44,284 nucleotides of DNA from F23-B02 sp963613665 (GTDB taxonomy: Bacteria; Bacillota; Clostridia; Oscillospirales; Oscillospiraceae): contig CAVEAL010000020.1 of NCBI GenBank assembly GCA_963613665.1, positions 1 through 44,284 of the forward strand, read 5' to 3'. The translations under genes were made by a program, and so were the position numbers. Below the pieces are notes generated by a model. The model was not told the origin of the DNA. It did not search any database and worked only from the letters and a program-made list of their open reading frames with translations. Position 1 is the stretch's first letter; the number at the start of each line of letters is the position of its first letter. Positions 1 through 8,219 of the stretch are shown here, piece by piece.

Positions 1-1
1 A

Positions 2-27
2 AGCATTTTGAATACTTTCAAAATGCT
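2..27. repeat. Perfect 11-bp inverted repeat (hairpin 1)
   Basis: The left arm (2-12) and right arm (17-27) are exact reverse complements around the 4-base loop TACT. No T-run follows, so it is not a typical terminator by itself. It is the first of three perfect hairpins packed into the first 106 bases, and the upstream gene lies outside the window. Confidence 0.75.
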
Positions 28-36
28 CGGCGGAAA

Positions 37-78
37 AGTTTGTCAAAAAAGTCCCGCGAGGGACTTTTTTGACAAACT
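37..78. repeat. Perfect 19-bp inverted repeat (hairpin 2)
   Basis: The arms at 37-55 and 60-78 are perfectly complementary around the loop GCGA. A run of six A in the left arm pairs with six T in the right arm, and GTCCC caps the stem. It could act as a terminator in either direction, or be one copy of a dispersed REP-like palindrome. Only one copy is visible in this window. Confidence 0.8.
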
Positions 79-80
79 GA

Positions 81-106
81 GGCACGGCCGCAGCCGTGCC
101 TTTTTT
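81..106 (+). terminator. Intrinsic terminator
   Basis: GGCACGGC (81-88) pairs with GCCGTGCC (93-100) around the loop CGCA, followed by six T (101-106). It ends transcription of a gene to the left of the window and insulates the coiled-coil gene that follows. Confidence 0.85.
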
Positions 107-118
107 AATAAAATAGTG

Positions 119-147
119 TTGAAATATGCCCGGCGGGGTGATATTAT
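119..147 (+). promoter_or_regulatory. Vegetative promoter of the coiled-coil gene
   Basis: TTGAAA (119-124) and TATTAT (142-147) are separated by 17 bases, close to the sigma-A consensus. The hexamers lie between the upstream terminator and the gene starting at 180, leaving a leader of about 25 bases with AAGGAG at 167-172. Confidence 0.7.
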
Positions 148-179
148 ATTACATACTTTTGTGACTAAGGAGCGGAGCT

Positions 180-638
180 ATGAGAAACGAAGCTGTGAAT
201 CTTTCCAAAAATGAAATGATGATGGTCATGCACGATCAGGAGCAGGAGATAGAAAAGCTCAAGGCTCAGGTCGAGGAGCTTCATACGAAGCTCGACGGAT
301 ATGAGATTAAAATAAACGAGAGCGGCAGCCTTGCCGAAGCGTCGGCAAAGGTCAGCGGTCTGTTTGAGGCGGCGCAGCTCACGGTCGATACATATCTTGC
401 AAATATGAAGCGCCGCGATGAAGAAGCCGAGGCCGTTTTTGCCGATGTTCAGAAGCAGGCAGAGCAGATAATCGCGGAGGCCGAGGATGTCGCCGCAAAG
501 CGCCTTACCGCCGCCGATGCCGAGATAGAGGAAAAGTGGGCGGTCATAGAAAGCCGCCTGCTCGTCATGTACGAGTCGCATAAGGGCCTCAGGGAGCTTG
601 TCGAGTCCGGCATATTCACAATTCCCGGCAAGAACTGA
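180..638 (+). CDS. Coiled-coil protein, DivIVA-like character
   Basis: A 152-residue soluble protein with no signal peptide or membrane segment. Residues about 18-45 and 60-125 are rich in Glu, Lys, Gln and Ala with heptad spacing, predicting two coiled coils joined by a short linker. The C-terminal 25 residues are more hydrophobic. I do not recognise a catalytic domain. The overall form resembles small DivIVA-like or cell-division accessory proteins of Clostridia, but the N-terminal membrane-binding motif of DivIVA is not obvious. The ATG at 180 is supported by AAGGAG seven bases upstream. It is transcribed alone, between its own promoter and terminator. The function is unassigned; a cell-division scaffold is only an inference from the coiled coil. 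Confidence 0.75.
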   Translation: MRNEAVNLSKNEMMMVMHDQEQEIEKLKAQVEELHTKLDGYEIKINESGSLAEASAKVSGLFEAAQLTVDTYLANMKRRDEEAEAVFADVQKQAEQIIAEAEDVAAKRLTAADAEIEEKWAVIESRLLVMYESHKGLRELVESGIFTIPGKN

Positions 639-667
639 AAGTACCGCGAAAGCACTCATAAGTGAAC

Positions 668-702
668 AAAAACCTGTAGTTAAAATGACTACAGGTTTTT
701 TC
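668..702 (+). terminator. Intrinsic terminator after coiled-coil gene
   Basis: An 11-bp stem (670-680 with 688-698) encloses a 7-base loop, is preceded by an A-run and runs into a T tract to about 701. It closes the monocistronic unit that begins at 119. Confidence 0.85.
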
Positions 703-1009
703 TTGCGGCTCTCGTTTTTTATACGCGAATCATAATCAAAAGATTGATAAAAACAACCGGACCTATTGTGCCGTCAAGATTTATGCAAAAAGCTTTGCAG
801 ACTCCGGCAAAATGAAGCCAGCCGGCCATGCTCGAAGATACCTGAATCTTACAATCAGCAAGTAATTAATTCGTTCCGCTTGAAACATTATTTAGCATAT
901 GATAAAATTAATCAGTTAGATGTAACGTGACTTATATAGCATTCCTGCACTTAATGTAAGCAAACGTTGAAATTTCAAGGATATCAGATGATGATATAAA
1001 TTTATTCTT
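703..1009. other. AT-rich non-coding stretch
   Basis: About 300 bases clearly more AT-rich than the flanking genes. I see no credible ORF with a ribosome-binding site, no tRNA fold and no repeat array. A small 6-bp hairpin (TGCAAA/TTTGCA) lies near 785-800. The right end holds a likely promoter for the TrmH-family gene. The rest is unexplained. Confidence 0.5.
973..1000 (+). promoter_or_regulatory. Candidate promoter for the TrmH-dprA-topA operon
   Basis: TATAAA at 995-1000 is a good -10 element. TTTCAA (973-978) lies 16 bases upstream as a weak -35. The better-looking TTGAAA at 967-972 would be 22 bases away. The -10 ends nine bases before the ATG at 1010, so the transcript would start at or within a few bases of the start codon. 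Confidence 0.4.
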
Positions 1010-1759
1010 ATGGAAAAGATAAGCTCAAGAAAAAATAAGATTATATGCCATCTGCGCTCGGCGGCGTCGAGCGCGGAATACCGCTCGGAATGCGCTCAGT
1101 TTGTCTGCGACGGGGAGAAAACGCTCCGTGAAGCGATTGAATACGGTGCGGAGATAAAGCATGTCCTCTGGCGAGAGGGAGCGCGGAGCATTGAGCTCCC
1201 GCCGGAGACGGAGCAGTACTGCGCACCGCCCGAGCTCGTCGAATACGCATCGCCGCTCAAATCCGGCCCGGGGCCGGTGTTTACCGTTGCTATGCCGAAG
1301 CAGAGCGCCGGTGAGCGTGTGATGCGCGCCATTGTTATCGAAAATCTTCAGGATCCCGGCAATGTCGGAACGATAATCAGAAGTGCGAACGCCTTCTGCA
1401 TCGACGCGGTCATCATGGTCGGTGCGTGCGCGGATCTTTATAATCCCAAAACCGTCCGCGCAAGCATGGGCGCGATCTTCCGGCAGAAAGTGCTTAAAAT
1501 GAGCATCGCTGAGCTTGACGAGTTCACACGCAGTCAGTGTCTGCCGCTGTTCGGTGCTGCGCTGAGCGATAAGGCCGCCGATATACGCAATGCCGAGCTT
1601 CACAGAAGTGCCGTCGCCATTGGCAGCGAGGGAAAGGGGCTTTCTCGCGAACTGTTGGATATCTGCGGCGGCGAACTTATAATACCGATGAACCCGAATT
1701 CCGAGTCATTAAACGCGGCGATAGCGGCATCGGTCATCATGTGGGAAATGTCGAGGTAG
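1010..1759 (+). CDS. TrmH/SpoU-family RNA 2'-O-methyltransferase
   Basis: A 249-residue SPOUT methyltransferase that would use S-adenosylmethionine to methylate a ribose in rRNA or tRNA. The N-terminal part (residues 4-90) is the substrate-binding domain with the typical 'SRKN' start. The catalytic domain carries motif 1 around NLQDPGNVGTIIRSANAF, motif 2 AIGSEGKGLS and motif 3 IPMNPNSESLNAA near the C-terminus, giving the Arg, Glu and Asn positions of the family. The target nucleotide cannot be read from sequence. It leads an operon, with dprA three bases downstream. The ATG at 1010 fits the family's N-terminus, but there is no Shine-Dalgarno sequence before it and the -10 box is only nine bases away, which suggests a leaderless message. 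Confidence 0.9.
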   Translation: MEKISSRKNKIICHLRSAASSAEYRSECAQFVCDGEKTLREAIEYGAEIKHVLWREGARSIELPPETEQYCAPPELVEYASPLKSGPGPVFTVAMPKQSAGERVMRAIVIENLQDPGNVGTIIRSANAFCIDAVIMVGACADLYNPKTVRASMGAIFRQKVLKMSIAELDEFTRSQCLPLFGAALSDKAADIRNAELHRSAVAIGSEGKGLSRELLDICGGELIIPMNPNSESLNAAIAASVIMWEMSR

Positions 1760-1762
1760 CGT

Positions 1763-2971
1763 ATGAACGACGTTATTTATTGGCTGTGGCTTTCGACATC
1801 GCCGCGTATAGGTCCCAGAGCGATTAGCTCGCTGATAAAATACTACGGCAGCCCGGAGCAGATGTTTTTTGCGCCTCTGGGTGAGATAACGCGCCTTCTG
1901 CCGCGCAATATCGAGGGCGCAGAGGAGCTTGAAAAGCGTGATCTCGATGCCGCAAAGCGCATATTTGAAAAGTGCGACAATGACGGTATTGACGTAATAA
2001 CGCTCAACGAGCCCTCTTATCCCGAGCGCCTGCGCAATATCCACCTGCCCCCGGCAGTCATATATGTAAAGGGCAGGCTGCCCGATATGGACGCAGAGCC
2101 CGCCATTGCAGTCATCGGTACGCGCAAGGCATCGCCCTACGGCATCAAAATGGGCATGCGAATGGGCTACGAGATAGCTAAATGCGGCGCGGTCGTCATA
2201 TCCGGGCTCACCGCCGGCATAGACTCTGCCGCAGCCGAAGGTGCGCTCATGGCCGACGGCCGTGTTGTAGGCGTTCTCGGACTTCCCCACGAGCTTGATA
2301 AGAGCCGCTTTTCGCACGACGTCGTCATGCACGGCGCACTCATAAGCGAGTACGCGCCCGGCACAAAGCCCTACAGCTCGTTTTTCCGTGCAAGAAACAG
2401 GATAACCAGCGGACTTTCGCTCGGCGTTGCCGTCATAGAAGCGCCGCTCAAGAGCGGAACGCGCCTTTTCGTAAACGAGGCTGCCGATCAGGGAAAGGAG
2501 ATATTTGCGGTTCCCGGCAATGCCGATCAGCCCAACTGCGAGGGTACGATCCTGCTGATAAAAGAGGGCGCAAAGCCCGTCACTAACGGCTGGGAGGTCG
2601 TCAGTGAATTTGCCGCGCTCTATCCCGCCAAGATAAGAAAAGCGGAATTTGAAATGCCGTCCGGAGTGCTCCCTAAGTCTGCCGCGAAGCCGCAAAAAGA
2701 GCCACCTGCCGAAAAATGCGCAAAAAAAGTTGTTGACAAGGCACCCGACGCGGCTTATATTGACTTGCAGAAACAATTGGAGAGCCTGAGTCCCGGTCAG
2801 CTGAAGATAATCGCAGCCATGGAGGAAGAGACGGTGCACGTCGATACGATCATCGAGCGCAGCGGTCTTGCACCGGCAAAGGTGCTCGCGGAGCTCACGC
2901 TCCTGCAGATAAAGGGCTGTGTCCGGCAGGAGACGGGCAAACGCTTTACATTAAATATTAAGATGAAATGA
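1763..2971 (+). CDS. dprA: DNA-processing protein DprA
   Basis: A 402-residue cytoplasmic protein. DprA binds incoming single-stranded DNA and loads RecA during natural transformation. Residues 1-75 form a SAM/HhH-like domain. Residues about 105-310 are the Rossmann-like DprA core, with VIGTRKASPYG, SGLTAGIDSAAAEGAL, the ARNRI segment and AVPGN. A Lys/Pro-rich linker follows, then a winged-helix domain at about 340-402. The length is near that of longer DprA proteins. It sits between the TrmH-family gene and topA, a common Clostridia order. Together with comEC at 34540 it shows that at least two transformation genes are present. ATG at 1763 follows AGGT at a short distance. Confidence 0.95.
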   Translation: MNDVIYWLWLSTSPRIGPRAISSLIKYYGSPEQMFFAPLGEITRLLPRNIEGAEELEKRDLDAAKRIFEKCDNDGIDVITLNEPSYPERLRNIHLPPAVIYVKGRLPDMDAEPAIAVIGTRKASPYGIKMGMRMGYEIAKCGAVVISGLTAGIDSAAAEGALMADGRVVGVLGLPHELDKSRFSHDVVMHGALISEYAPGTKPYSSFFRARNRITSGLSLGVAVIEAPLKSGTRLFVNEAADQGKEIFAVPGNADQPNCEGTILLIKEGAKPVTNGWEVVSEFAALYPAKIRKAEFEMPSGVLPKSAAKPQKEPPAEKCAKKVVDKAPDAAYIDLQKQLESLSPGQLKIIAAMEEETVHVDTIIERSGLAPAKVLAELTLLQIKGCVRQETGKRFTLNIKMK

Positions 2972-2980
2972 GGATACCCG

Positions 2981-5215
2981 ATGCCCAGTGCAAAAAAGAA
3001 CCTGGTCATAGTCGAGTCACCGGCCAAGGCCAAGACAATCGAGAAATATCTCGGAAGCGATTATAAAGTAGTTGCGTCCATGGGTCACCTGCGCGATCTG
3101 CCCAAGAGCACCCTCGGAATTGATATAGAAAACGATTTTGAGCCCAAGTACATCCCCGTGAAGGATCATAAGGAGATCATAGACGAGCTCAAAAAGCTCA
3201 GCAAAAACGCAAAGACCGTCTATCTTGCGACCGACCCCGACCGCGAGGGAGAGGCCATATCATGGCATCTTAAAGAGCTGCTTGCGCTTCCCGATGAAAG
3301 AGCAAGACGCGTTACATTCAACGAGATCACCAAAAAGGTCGTCACGGACAGCATCAATAAGCCCCGCGATATCGACAGCGACCTTGTCGATGCACAGCAG
3401 GCGCGCAGACTGCTCGACCGCCTTGTCGGCTACAAGCTCTCGCCGCTGCTGTGGAAGAAGATCCGCCGCGGCCTGTCGGCAGGCAGAGTGCAGTCGGTCG
3501 CAACGCGCATGGTCGTTGACCGCGAAAACGAGATCAGAAGCTTTATAAGCGAGGAATACTGGCTGCTTGACGCGGTGCTCGAAAGCGAGAGCAGCGCGAA
3601 ATTCACGGCGCGCTTTTACGGAAAAGACGATAAGAAGCTCGAACTCAAGAGTGAGGACGAGGTTAACACCGTCGTAAACGCCACAAAAGACGAGCCGTTT
3701 ACGGTCAAGACCGTAAAGCGCGGCAAAAAGCACCGCAGTCCCTCACCTCCGTTCATAACCTCTACCCTCCAGCAGGAGGCCAGCCGCCGCCTTGGCATGA
3801 CGCCGCGCCGCACCATGTCCATCGCCCAGCAGCTTTATGAGGGTGTCGATATTACCGGCCACGGTACCGTCGGCCTTATAACCTACATGAGAACCGACTC
3901 TCTGCGTCTTTCCGATGAGGCGCTCATGGCGGCGAAAAACTATATAATCGCCCACTATGGTCAGGAATATTACCACGGCTCGTTCCGCGTGTATAAGACC
4001 AAGTCCGGCGCGCAGGATGCGCACGAGGCTATCCGGCCGACCAACATAGAGCTCAGCCCCGATGTCGTGCGCAAGGATCTTACTCCCGAGCAGTACAGGC
4101 TCTACCGCCTGATATGGGGCCGCTTCACCGCCTGCCAGATGGCAAACGCCGTGTACGACAACGTTGTTGTAGACGTTGAGTCGGCAGGCTATGATTTCCG
4201 CGCAAACTACTCCGAGCTCCGTTTCGCAGGCTATACCGCCGTGTACGAGGAGGGCAGGGACGAGGAGAGCGACGAGCCGCGCAGCAAGCTGCCGTCGCTT
4301 AACGAGGGCGAGCGCGTGTATCTTGAAAAAATGCTCCCCGAGCAGCAGTTTACTCAGCCGCCCGCGCGCTATACCGAGGCTACGCTCATCCGCGCAATGG
4401 AGGAAAAAGGCATAGGCCGCCCGTCAACCTACGCGCCGACCATATCTACGATAACCTCGCATGAGTATGTCGTGAAGGACGGAAAGTACCTCAAGCCCAC
4501 AAATCTGGGCGAGATAGTCACGCAGCTCATGCAGGATCGTTTCCCCGACATTGTCGATCTTAAATTCACGAACCATATGGAGGAGCAGCTTGACGAGGTC
4601 GAGAGCGGCAAGCTCTACTGGAAGGAGCTGCTGCGCAGCTTTTACGGCGGCTTCAGCTCAGAGCTCGAGGAGGCCGAAAAGGCACTTGACGGCGTCAGGA
4701 TCAAGGTCCCGGACGAGCTGAGCGACGAGTACTGCGATGTATGCGGCCGTCAGATGGTCGTAAAATCCGGGCGCTTCGGCCGCTTCCTCGCGTGCCCCGC
4801 ATATCCCGAGTGCAGCTTTACAAAGCCTATCGTTGTAGAGATGCCCGGCAAATGCCCGAAGTGCGGCAGCCGCATCCTCAAGCGCACCTCGAAAAAGGGC
4901 AATACCTATTACGCATGCGAACGCGGCACGGACTGCCCCTGGCGCGGCACTGCGGCAGACGGCAGCGAGATAAAGGGCTTCATGACATGGTATGTTCCTA
5001 CTAAGGACAACTGCCCGAGCTGCGGCAAAACTCTGTTCAAGCCCAGCGGGCGCGGCCGGCAGAAGGCATTTTGCATAAACGAGGAATGTCCTGAGTTCGT
5101 GCCGGAGGATAAGCGCGGCTATAAGAAAAAGGCCGCTGCCGACAGGAAAACCGACGAAAAAGCGGAAAAAAAGCCGGCGAAAAAGAAAACCGCGTCCAAA
5201 AAGGCTAAGGAATAA
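2981..5215 (+). CDS. topA: DNA topoisomerase I
   Basis: A 744-residue type IA topoisomerase that relaxes negative supercoils through a covalent 5'-phosphotyrosine. The N-terminal toprim domain has VESPAKAKTIEKYLG with the catalytic Glu and the DPDREGEAI metal motif. The active-site Tyr is Tyr302 in GLITYMRTDS. Near the C-terminus there are three four-Cys zinc ribbons (from about residues 585, 625 and 680), followed by a Lys/Ala-rich basic tail like those of many Gram-positive TopA proteins. It lies nine bases after dprA and five before trmFO and appears intact. Confidence 0.97.
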   Translation: MPSAKKNLVIVESPAKAKTIEKYLGSDYKVVASMGHLRDLPKSTLGIDIENDFEPKYIPVKDHKEIIDELKKLSKNAKTVYLATDPDREGEAISWHLKELLALPDERARRVTFNEITKKVVTDSINKPRDIDSDLVDAQQARRLLDRLVGYKLSPLLWKKIRRGLSAGRVQSVATRMVVDRENEIRSFISEEYWLLDAVLESESSAKFTARFYGKDDKKLELKSEDEVNTVVNATKDEPFTVKTVKRGKKHRSPSPPFITSTLQQEASRRLGMTPRRTMSIAQQLYEGVDITGHGTVGLITYMRTDSLRLSDEALMAAKNYIIAHYGQEYYHGSFRVYKTKSGAQDAHEAIRPTNIELSPDVVRKDLTPEQYRLYRLIWGRFTACQMANAVYDNVVVDVESAGYDFRANYSELRFAGYTAVYEEGRDEESDEPRSKLPSLNEGERVYLEKMLPEQQFTQPPARYTEATLIRAMEEKGIGRPSTYAPTISTITSHEYVVKDGKYLKPTNLGEIVTQLMQDRFPDIVDLKFTNHMEEQLDEVESGKLYWKELLRSFYGGFSSELEEAEKALDGVRIKVPDELSDEYCDVCGRQMVVKSGRFGRFLACPAYPECSFTKPIVVEMPGKCPKCGSRILKRTSKKGNTYYACERGTDCPWRGTAADGSEIKGFMTWYVPTKDNCPSCGKTLFKPSGRGRQKAFCINEECPEFVPEDKRGYKKKAAADRKTDEKAEKKPAKKKTASKKAKE

Positions 5216-5220
5216 TTATT

Positions 5221-6546
5221 ATGAAAGAGGTCACTGTCCTCGGTGCGGGGCTTGCCGGCAGCGAATGTGCATGGCAGCTCGCAAAAAGAGGCATAACGGT
5301 ACGGCTTGTCGAGATGAAGCCGGCAAAAATGACGGCGGCGCATACATCGGAATATTTTGCCGAGCTCGTGTGCTCAAACTCGCTGCGCAGCGATGAGCTC
5401 ACGAACGCCGTCGGTCTGCTCAAGGCCGAAATGCGGAAAATGGGCTCGCTCATTATGGAAAGCGCGGATAATAACCGCGTTGCGGCAGGCGGAGCGCTTG
5501 CCGTTGACAGGGAGGGCTTTGCCCGGTACATAACGGATAAGCTGCATGCCTGCGAAAACGTTGAGATTGTTTCGGCCGAAGCTGCGGATTTTCCGCAGGG
5601 AGAGTGCGTCGTCGCGACCGGACCGCTCACAAGCGATGCGCTGGCCGATAAGATATCCGCGCTGTGCGGCGGCGAGGGACTGCATTTTTACGATGCGGTC
5701 GCACCCATAGTGACGCTTGAGAGCGTGGACATGCAAAGTGCGTTTTTTGCCTCGCGCTACGATAAAGGAACGGCTGATTATGTAAACTGTTCGATGGACG
5801 AGGCAGAGTACAAGGCCTTCGTCCGTGAGCTGTGCTGCGCTAAAGAGGCAGCCGTGCACGGCTTTGACGACGGCGGTGTTTTTGAAGGCTGCATGCCTGT
5901 TGAGGTCATGGCGCGCCGCGGAGAGGACACACTGCGCTACGGCCCCATGAAGCCCGTCGGACTGCGTGATCCGCGCACGGGGCGTGAAAATTACGCAGTC
6001 GTGCAGCTGCGGCGCGATAACGCCGACGGAACGCTGTATAACATAGTCGGCTTCCAGACGCACCTGACGTGGGGTGAGCAGAAGCGCGTGTTCTCGATGA
6101 TACCGGCGCTCGGAAACGCGGAGTTTGTCCGCTACGGCGTCATGCACCGCAACACATATCTGAACAGTCCCAAGCTTCTCGACCGCTATTACAGACTCAG
6201 AAGTGATCCCCGGATGAGCTTTGCCGGACAGATGACAGGTGTTGAGGGATATGTCGAGTCGGCAGCATCAGGAATGCTCGTCGGCATTGAGACCGCCGCG
6301 CGCGTTCTCGGCCTTGAGCCCGTCAATTTCCCGCAGGAAACGGCTATAGGCGCACTGAGCCTGTATATATCCGGCGGCAGCGTCAGTGATTTCCAGCCCA
6401 TGAACGTGAACTTCGGAATTATCTCGCCCCTCGGCTACCGTGTCAAGGGCAAGCGAAACAAAAACGCCGAGATCTCCGCAAGGAGTTTGGCAATTATAGA
6501 TGAGCTTATGAAAAAGGAGGTCTTCGGCAGTGAAAATAATAGTTGA
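5221..6546 (+). CDS. trmFO: Methylenetetrahydrofolate-tRNA-(uracil-5)-methyltransferase
   Basis: A 441-residue flavoprotein that makes 5-methyluridine at position 54 of the tRNA T-loop, using methylene-THF as carbon donor and FAD/NAD(P)H as reductant. It shows the FAD dinucleotide-binding motif GAGLAGSE at residues 8-15, the family signature around ELVCSNSLRSD with its conserved Cys, and VEGYVESAASGMLVG near residue 342 for cofactor binding. The length matches the family (430-445). It is tightly packed between topA and plsX. Its last 17 bases overlap plsX and contain the plsX ribosome-binding site. Confidence 0.97.
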   Translation: MKEVTVLGAGLAGSECAWQLAKRGITVRLVEMKPAKMTAAHTSEYFAELVCSNSLRSDELTNAVGLLKAEMRKMGSLIMESADNNRVAAGGALAVDREGFARYITDKLHACENVEIVSAEAADFPQGECVVATGPLTSDALADKISALCGGEGLHFYDAVAPIVTLESVDMQSAFFASRYDKGTADYVNCSMDEAEYKAFVRELCCAKEAAVHGFDDGGVFEGCMPVEVMARRGEDTLRYGPMKPVGLRDPRTGRENYAVVQLRRDNADGTLYNIVGFQTHLTWGEQKRVFSMIPALGNAEFVRYGVMHRNTYLNSPKLLDRYYRLRSDPRMSFAGQMTGVEGYVESAASGMLVGIETAARVLGLEPVNFPQETAIGALSLYISGGSVSDFQPMNVNFGIISPLGYRVKGKRNKNAEISARSLAIIDELMKKEVFGSENNS

Positions 6547-7540
6547 TGCGATGGGCGGCGATAACGCACCCGAGGCCATAGTTAAGGGCTCTGTCCGCGC
6601 ACGCGACGAGCTGGGTGTTGAACTTGTGCTCGTCGGACGTAAGGAAGAGATAGAAAAATATCTCGGAGAGGACAGAAGCGGCATCAGCATAGTCGATGCG
6701 CGGGAGGTCATCACCATGGAGGACGATCCGAGCACCGCGACGCGCCGCAAAAAAGACGCGTCAATGACGGTCGCGCTCGAGCTCCTGAAAAACGGCGAGG
6801 GCGCCGCGATGGTGTCGGCAGGCTCTACCGGAGCGCTGCTCACAGGCGCTACGCTTATCGTAAAGCGCATAAAGGGCATACGCCGCGCCGCGATGGCACC
6901 GATGCTGCCGAGCCGCGAAAACGGCATAATTCTCATAGACTGCGGCGCAAATGTCGAGTGTACACCGGAGTATCTGCTCCAGTTTGCGTATATGGGCAGC
7001 TATTACGCCCACAGAATGATGGGGCTTACCCAGCCGCGCGTCGGCCTTCTCAACATCGGCACCGAGGAGACCAAGGGCGGCGGGCTCCAGCACGAGACCT
7101 ATAAGCTCCTGAAAGAGGCAAGCGAGGAGGGCAGGATCAACTTCGTCGGCAACGTCGAAGCGAGTACCATGCTTTTCGGTGGGGTTGACGTCGTCGTGAG
7201 TGACGGCTTTTCCGGCAATATCGTCCTCAAGACCGCCGAGGGCGTTGCCAAATGGCTGTTCACCGAGCTCAAGGGTATGTTCATGATGAGCACGAAAAAC
7301 AAGCTTGCCGCAGCCGTCATCAAAAAGGACGTAAAGGGCATAGCCAAAAAGATGGACTCCAACGAGGTCGGCGGAACGGCCTTCCTCGGTATCTCGAAGC
7401 CCGTTATCAAGGCTCACGGCTCGTCAGGCGAAGCTGCGTTTTTTGCCGCAATACGTCAGGCAAAGGCGTTTGCCGAAGCCGGTATAGTTGAGGATATCGT
7501 GAAAAATGTCGATTACATGAAAATTTCGGAAGAAGCGTAA
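6530..7540 (+). CDS. plsX: Phosphate acyltransferase PlsX
   Basis: A 336-residue enzyme that converts acyl-ACP and phosphate to acyl-phosphate, the acyl donor for PlsY in phospholipid synthesis. The N-terminus IIVDAMGGDNAP is diagnostic, as are SAGSTGAL near residue 97 and the LLNIGTEETKG segment. It starts with GTG at 6530, nine bases after a strong AAAAAGGAGG (6511-6520) that lies inside trmFO, so the two genes are probably translationally coupled. No fapR or acpP lies nearby: rnc follows directly after four bases. Confidence 0.96.
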   Translation: MKIIVDAMGGDNAPEAIVKGSVRARDELGVELVLVGRKEEIEKYLGEDRSGISIVDAREVITMEDDPSTATRRKKDASMTVALELLKNGEGAAMVSAGSTGALLTGATLIVKRIKGIRRAAMAPMLPSRENGIILIDCGANVECTPEYLLQFAYMGSYYAHRMMGLTQPRVGLLNIGTEETKGGGLQHETYKLLKEASEEGRINFVGNVEASTMLFGGVDVVVSDGFSGNIVLKTAEGVAKWLFTELKGMFMMSTKNKLAAAVIKKDVKGIAKKMDSNEVGGTAFLGISKPVIKAHGSSGEAAFFAAIRQAKAFAEAGIVEDIVKNVDYMKISEEA

Positions 7541-7544
7541 TAAA

Positions 7545-8219
7545 TTGAAGCAGTTAGAAGAAAAATTAGGATACAGATTCAGGGATCCGGCGCTTTTGAA
7601 AAACGCGCTTACGCACAGCTCCTATGCAAACGAAAACAGAGCAGAGGGTGTGCCCAGCAACGAACGGCTTGAATTTCTGGGCGACTCTGTGCTCGGCTTT
7701 GTGACTGCAAAGCATCTTTATGCCGTGCAGCCGGCCATGCCGGAGGGCAGAATGACGCGGCTTCGCGCTGAACTTGTGTGTGAGCACAGCCTGTACGGCG
7801 TCGCCCGTGAGCTGGGGCTCGGCGAGTACCTGCGAATGGGCCGCGGCGAGGAGAAAAACGGCGGCAGGGAGCGCGCATCGATACTTGCCGACGCGACCGA
7901 GGCCGTAATTGCCGCCATATTTATCGACGGAGGCATTGAACCGGCTGCGGACTTTATAGAGCGCCGCGTGCTCAGTCCCGAGGCCATACGCGCGCACCAT
8001 GCGTCGGATTACAAAACTGAGCTTCAGGAGCTCGTTCAGCGCAGACCCGACCAGCAGCTCAGATATGCCGATGCCGGTGAATCCGGCCCCGACCACGATA
8101 AGCTGTTTATCTCCGAGGTCAACCTTAACGGAAAGATCGTCGGACGCGGCAGCGGAAGAACAAAGAAGGAAGCCGAGCAGGCAGCGGCCTGCATGGCGCT
8201 TGAAAGACTGAGTAAATGA
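7545..8219 (+). CDS. rnc: Ribonuclease III
   Basis: A 224-residue double-strand-specific endoribonuclease for rRNA and mRNA processing. The catalytic domain (1-145) holds the signature NERLEFLGDSVLGF and the second acidic cluster DATEAVIAAIFIDGG. A dsRNA-binding domain spans about 152-222 with the C-terminal basic GSGRTKKEAEQAAA helix. The start is a TTG at 7545, four bases after plsX, with only a weak purine-rich ribosome-binding site. Low initiation is plausible for this often autoregulated enzyme, but I see no autoregulatory hairpin here. Its stop overlaps the next start as ATGA. Confidence 0.96.
   Translation: MKQLEEKLGYRFRDPALLKNALTHSSYANENRAEGVPSNERLEFLGDSVLGFVTAKHLYAVQPAMPEGRMTRLRAELVCEHSLYGVARELGLGEYLRMGRGEEKNGGRERASILADATEAVIAAIFIDGGIEPAADFIERRVLSPEAIRAHHASDYKTELQELVQRRPDQQLRYADAGESGPDHDKLFISEVNLNGKIVGRGSGRTKKEAEQAAACMALERLSK

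Noticed and set aside
703..960. Possible small RNA or degraded gene in the long gap
   Set aside because: No conserved fold, no promoter-terminator pair of its own and no recognisable gene remnant can be seen by eye.
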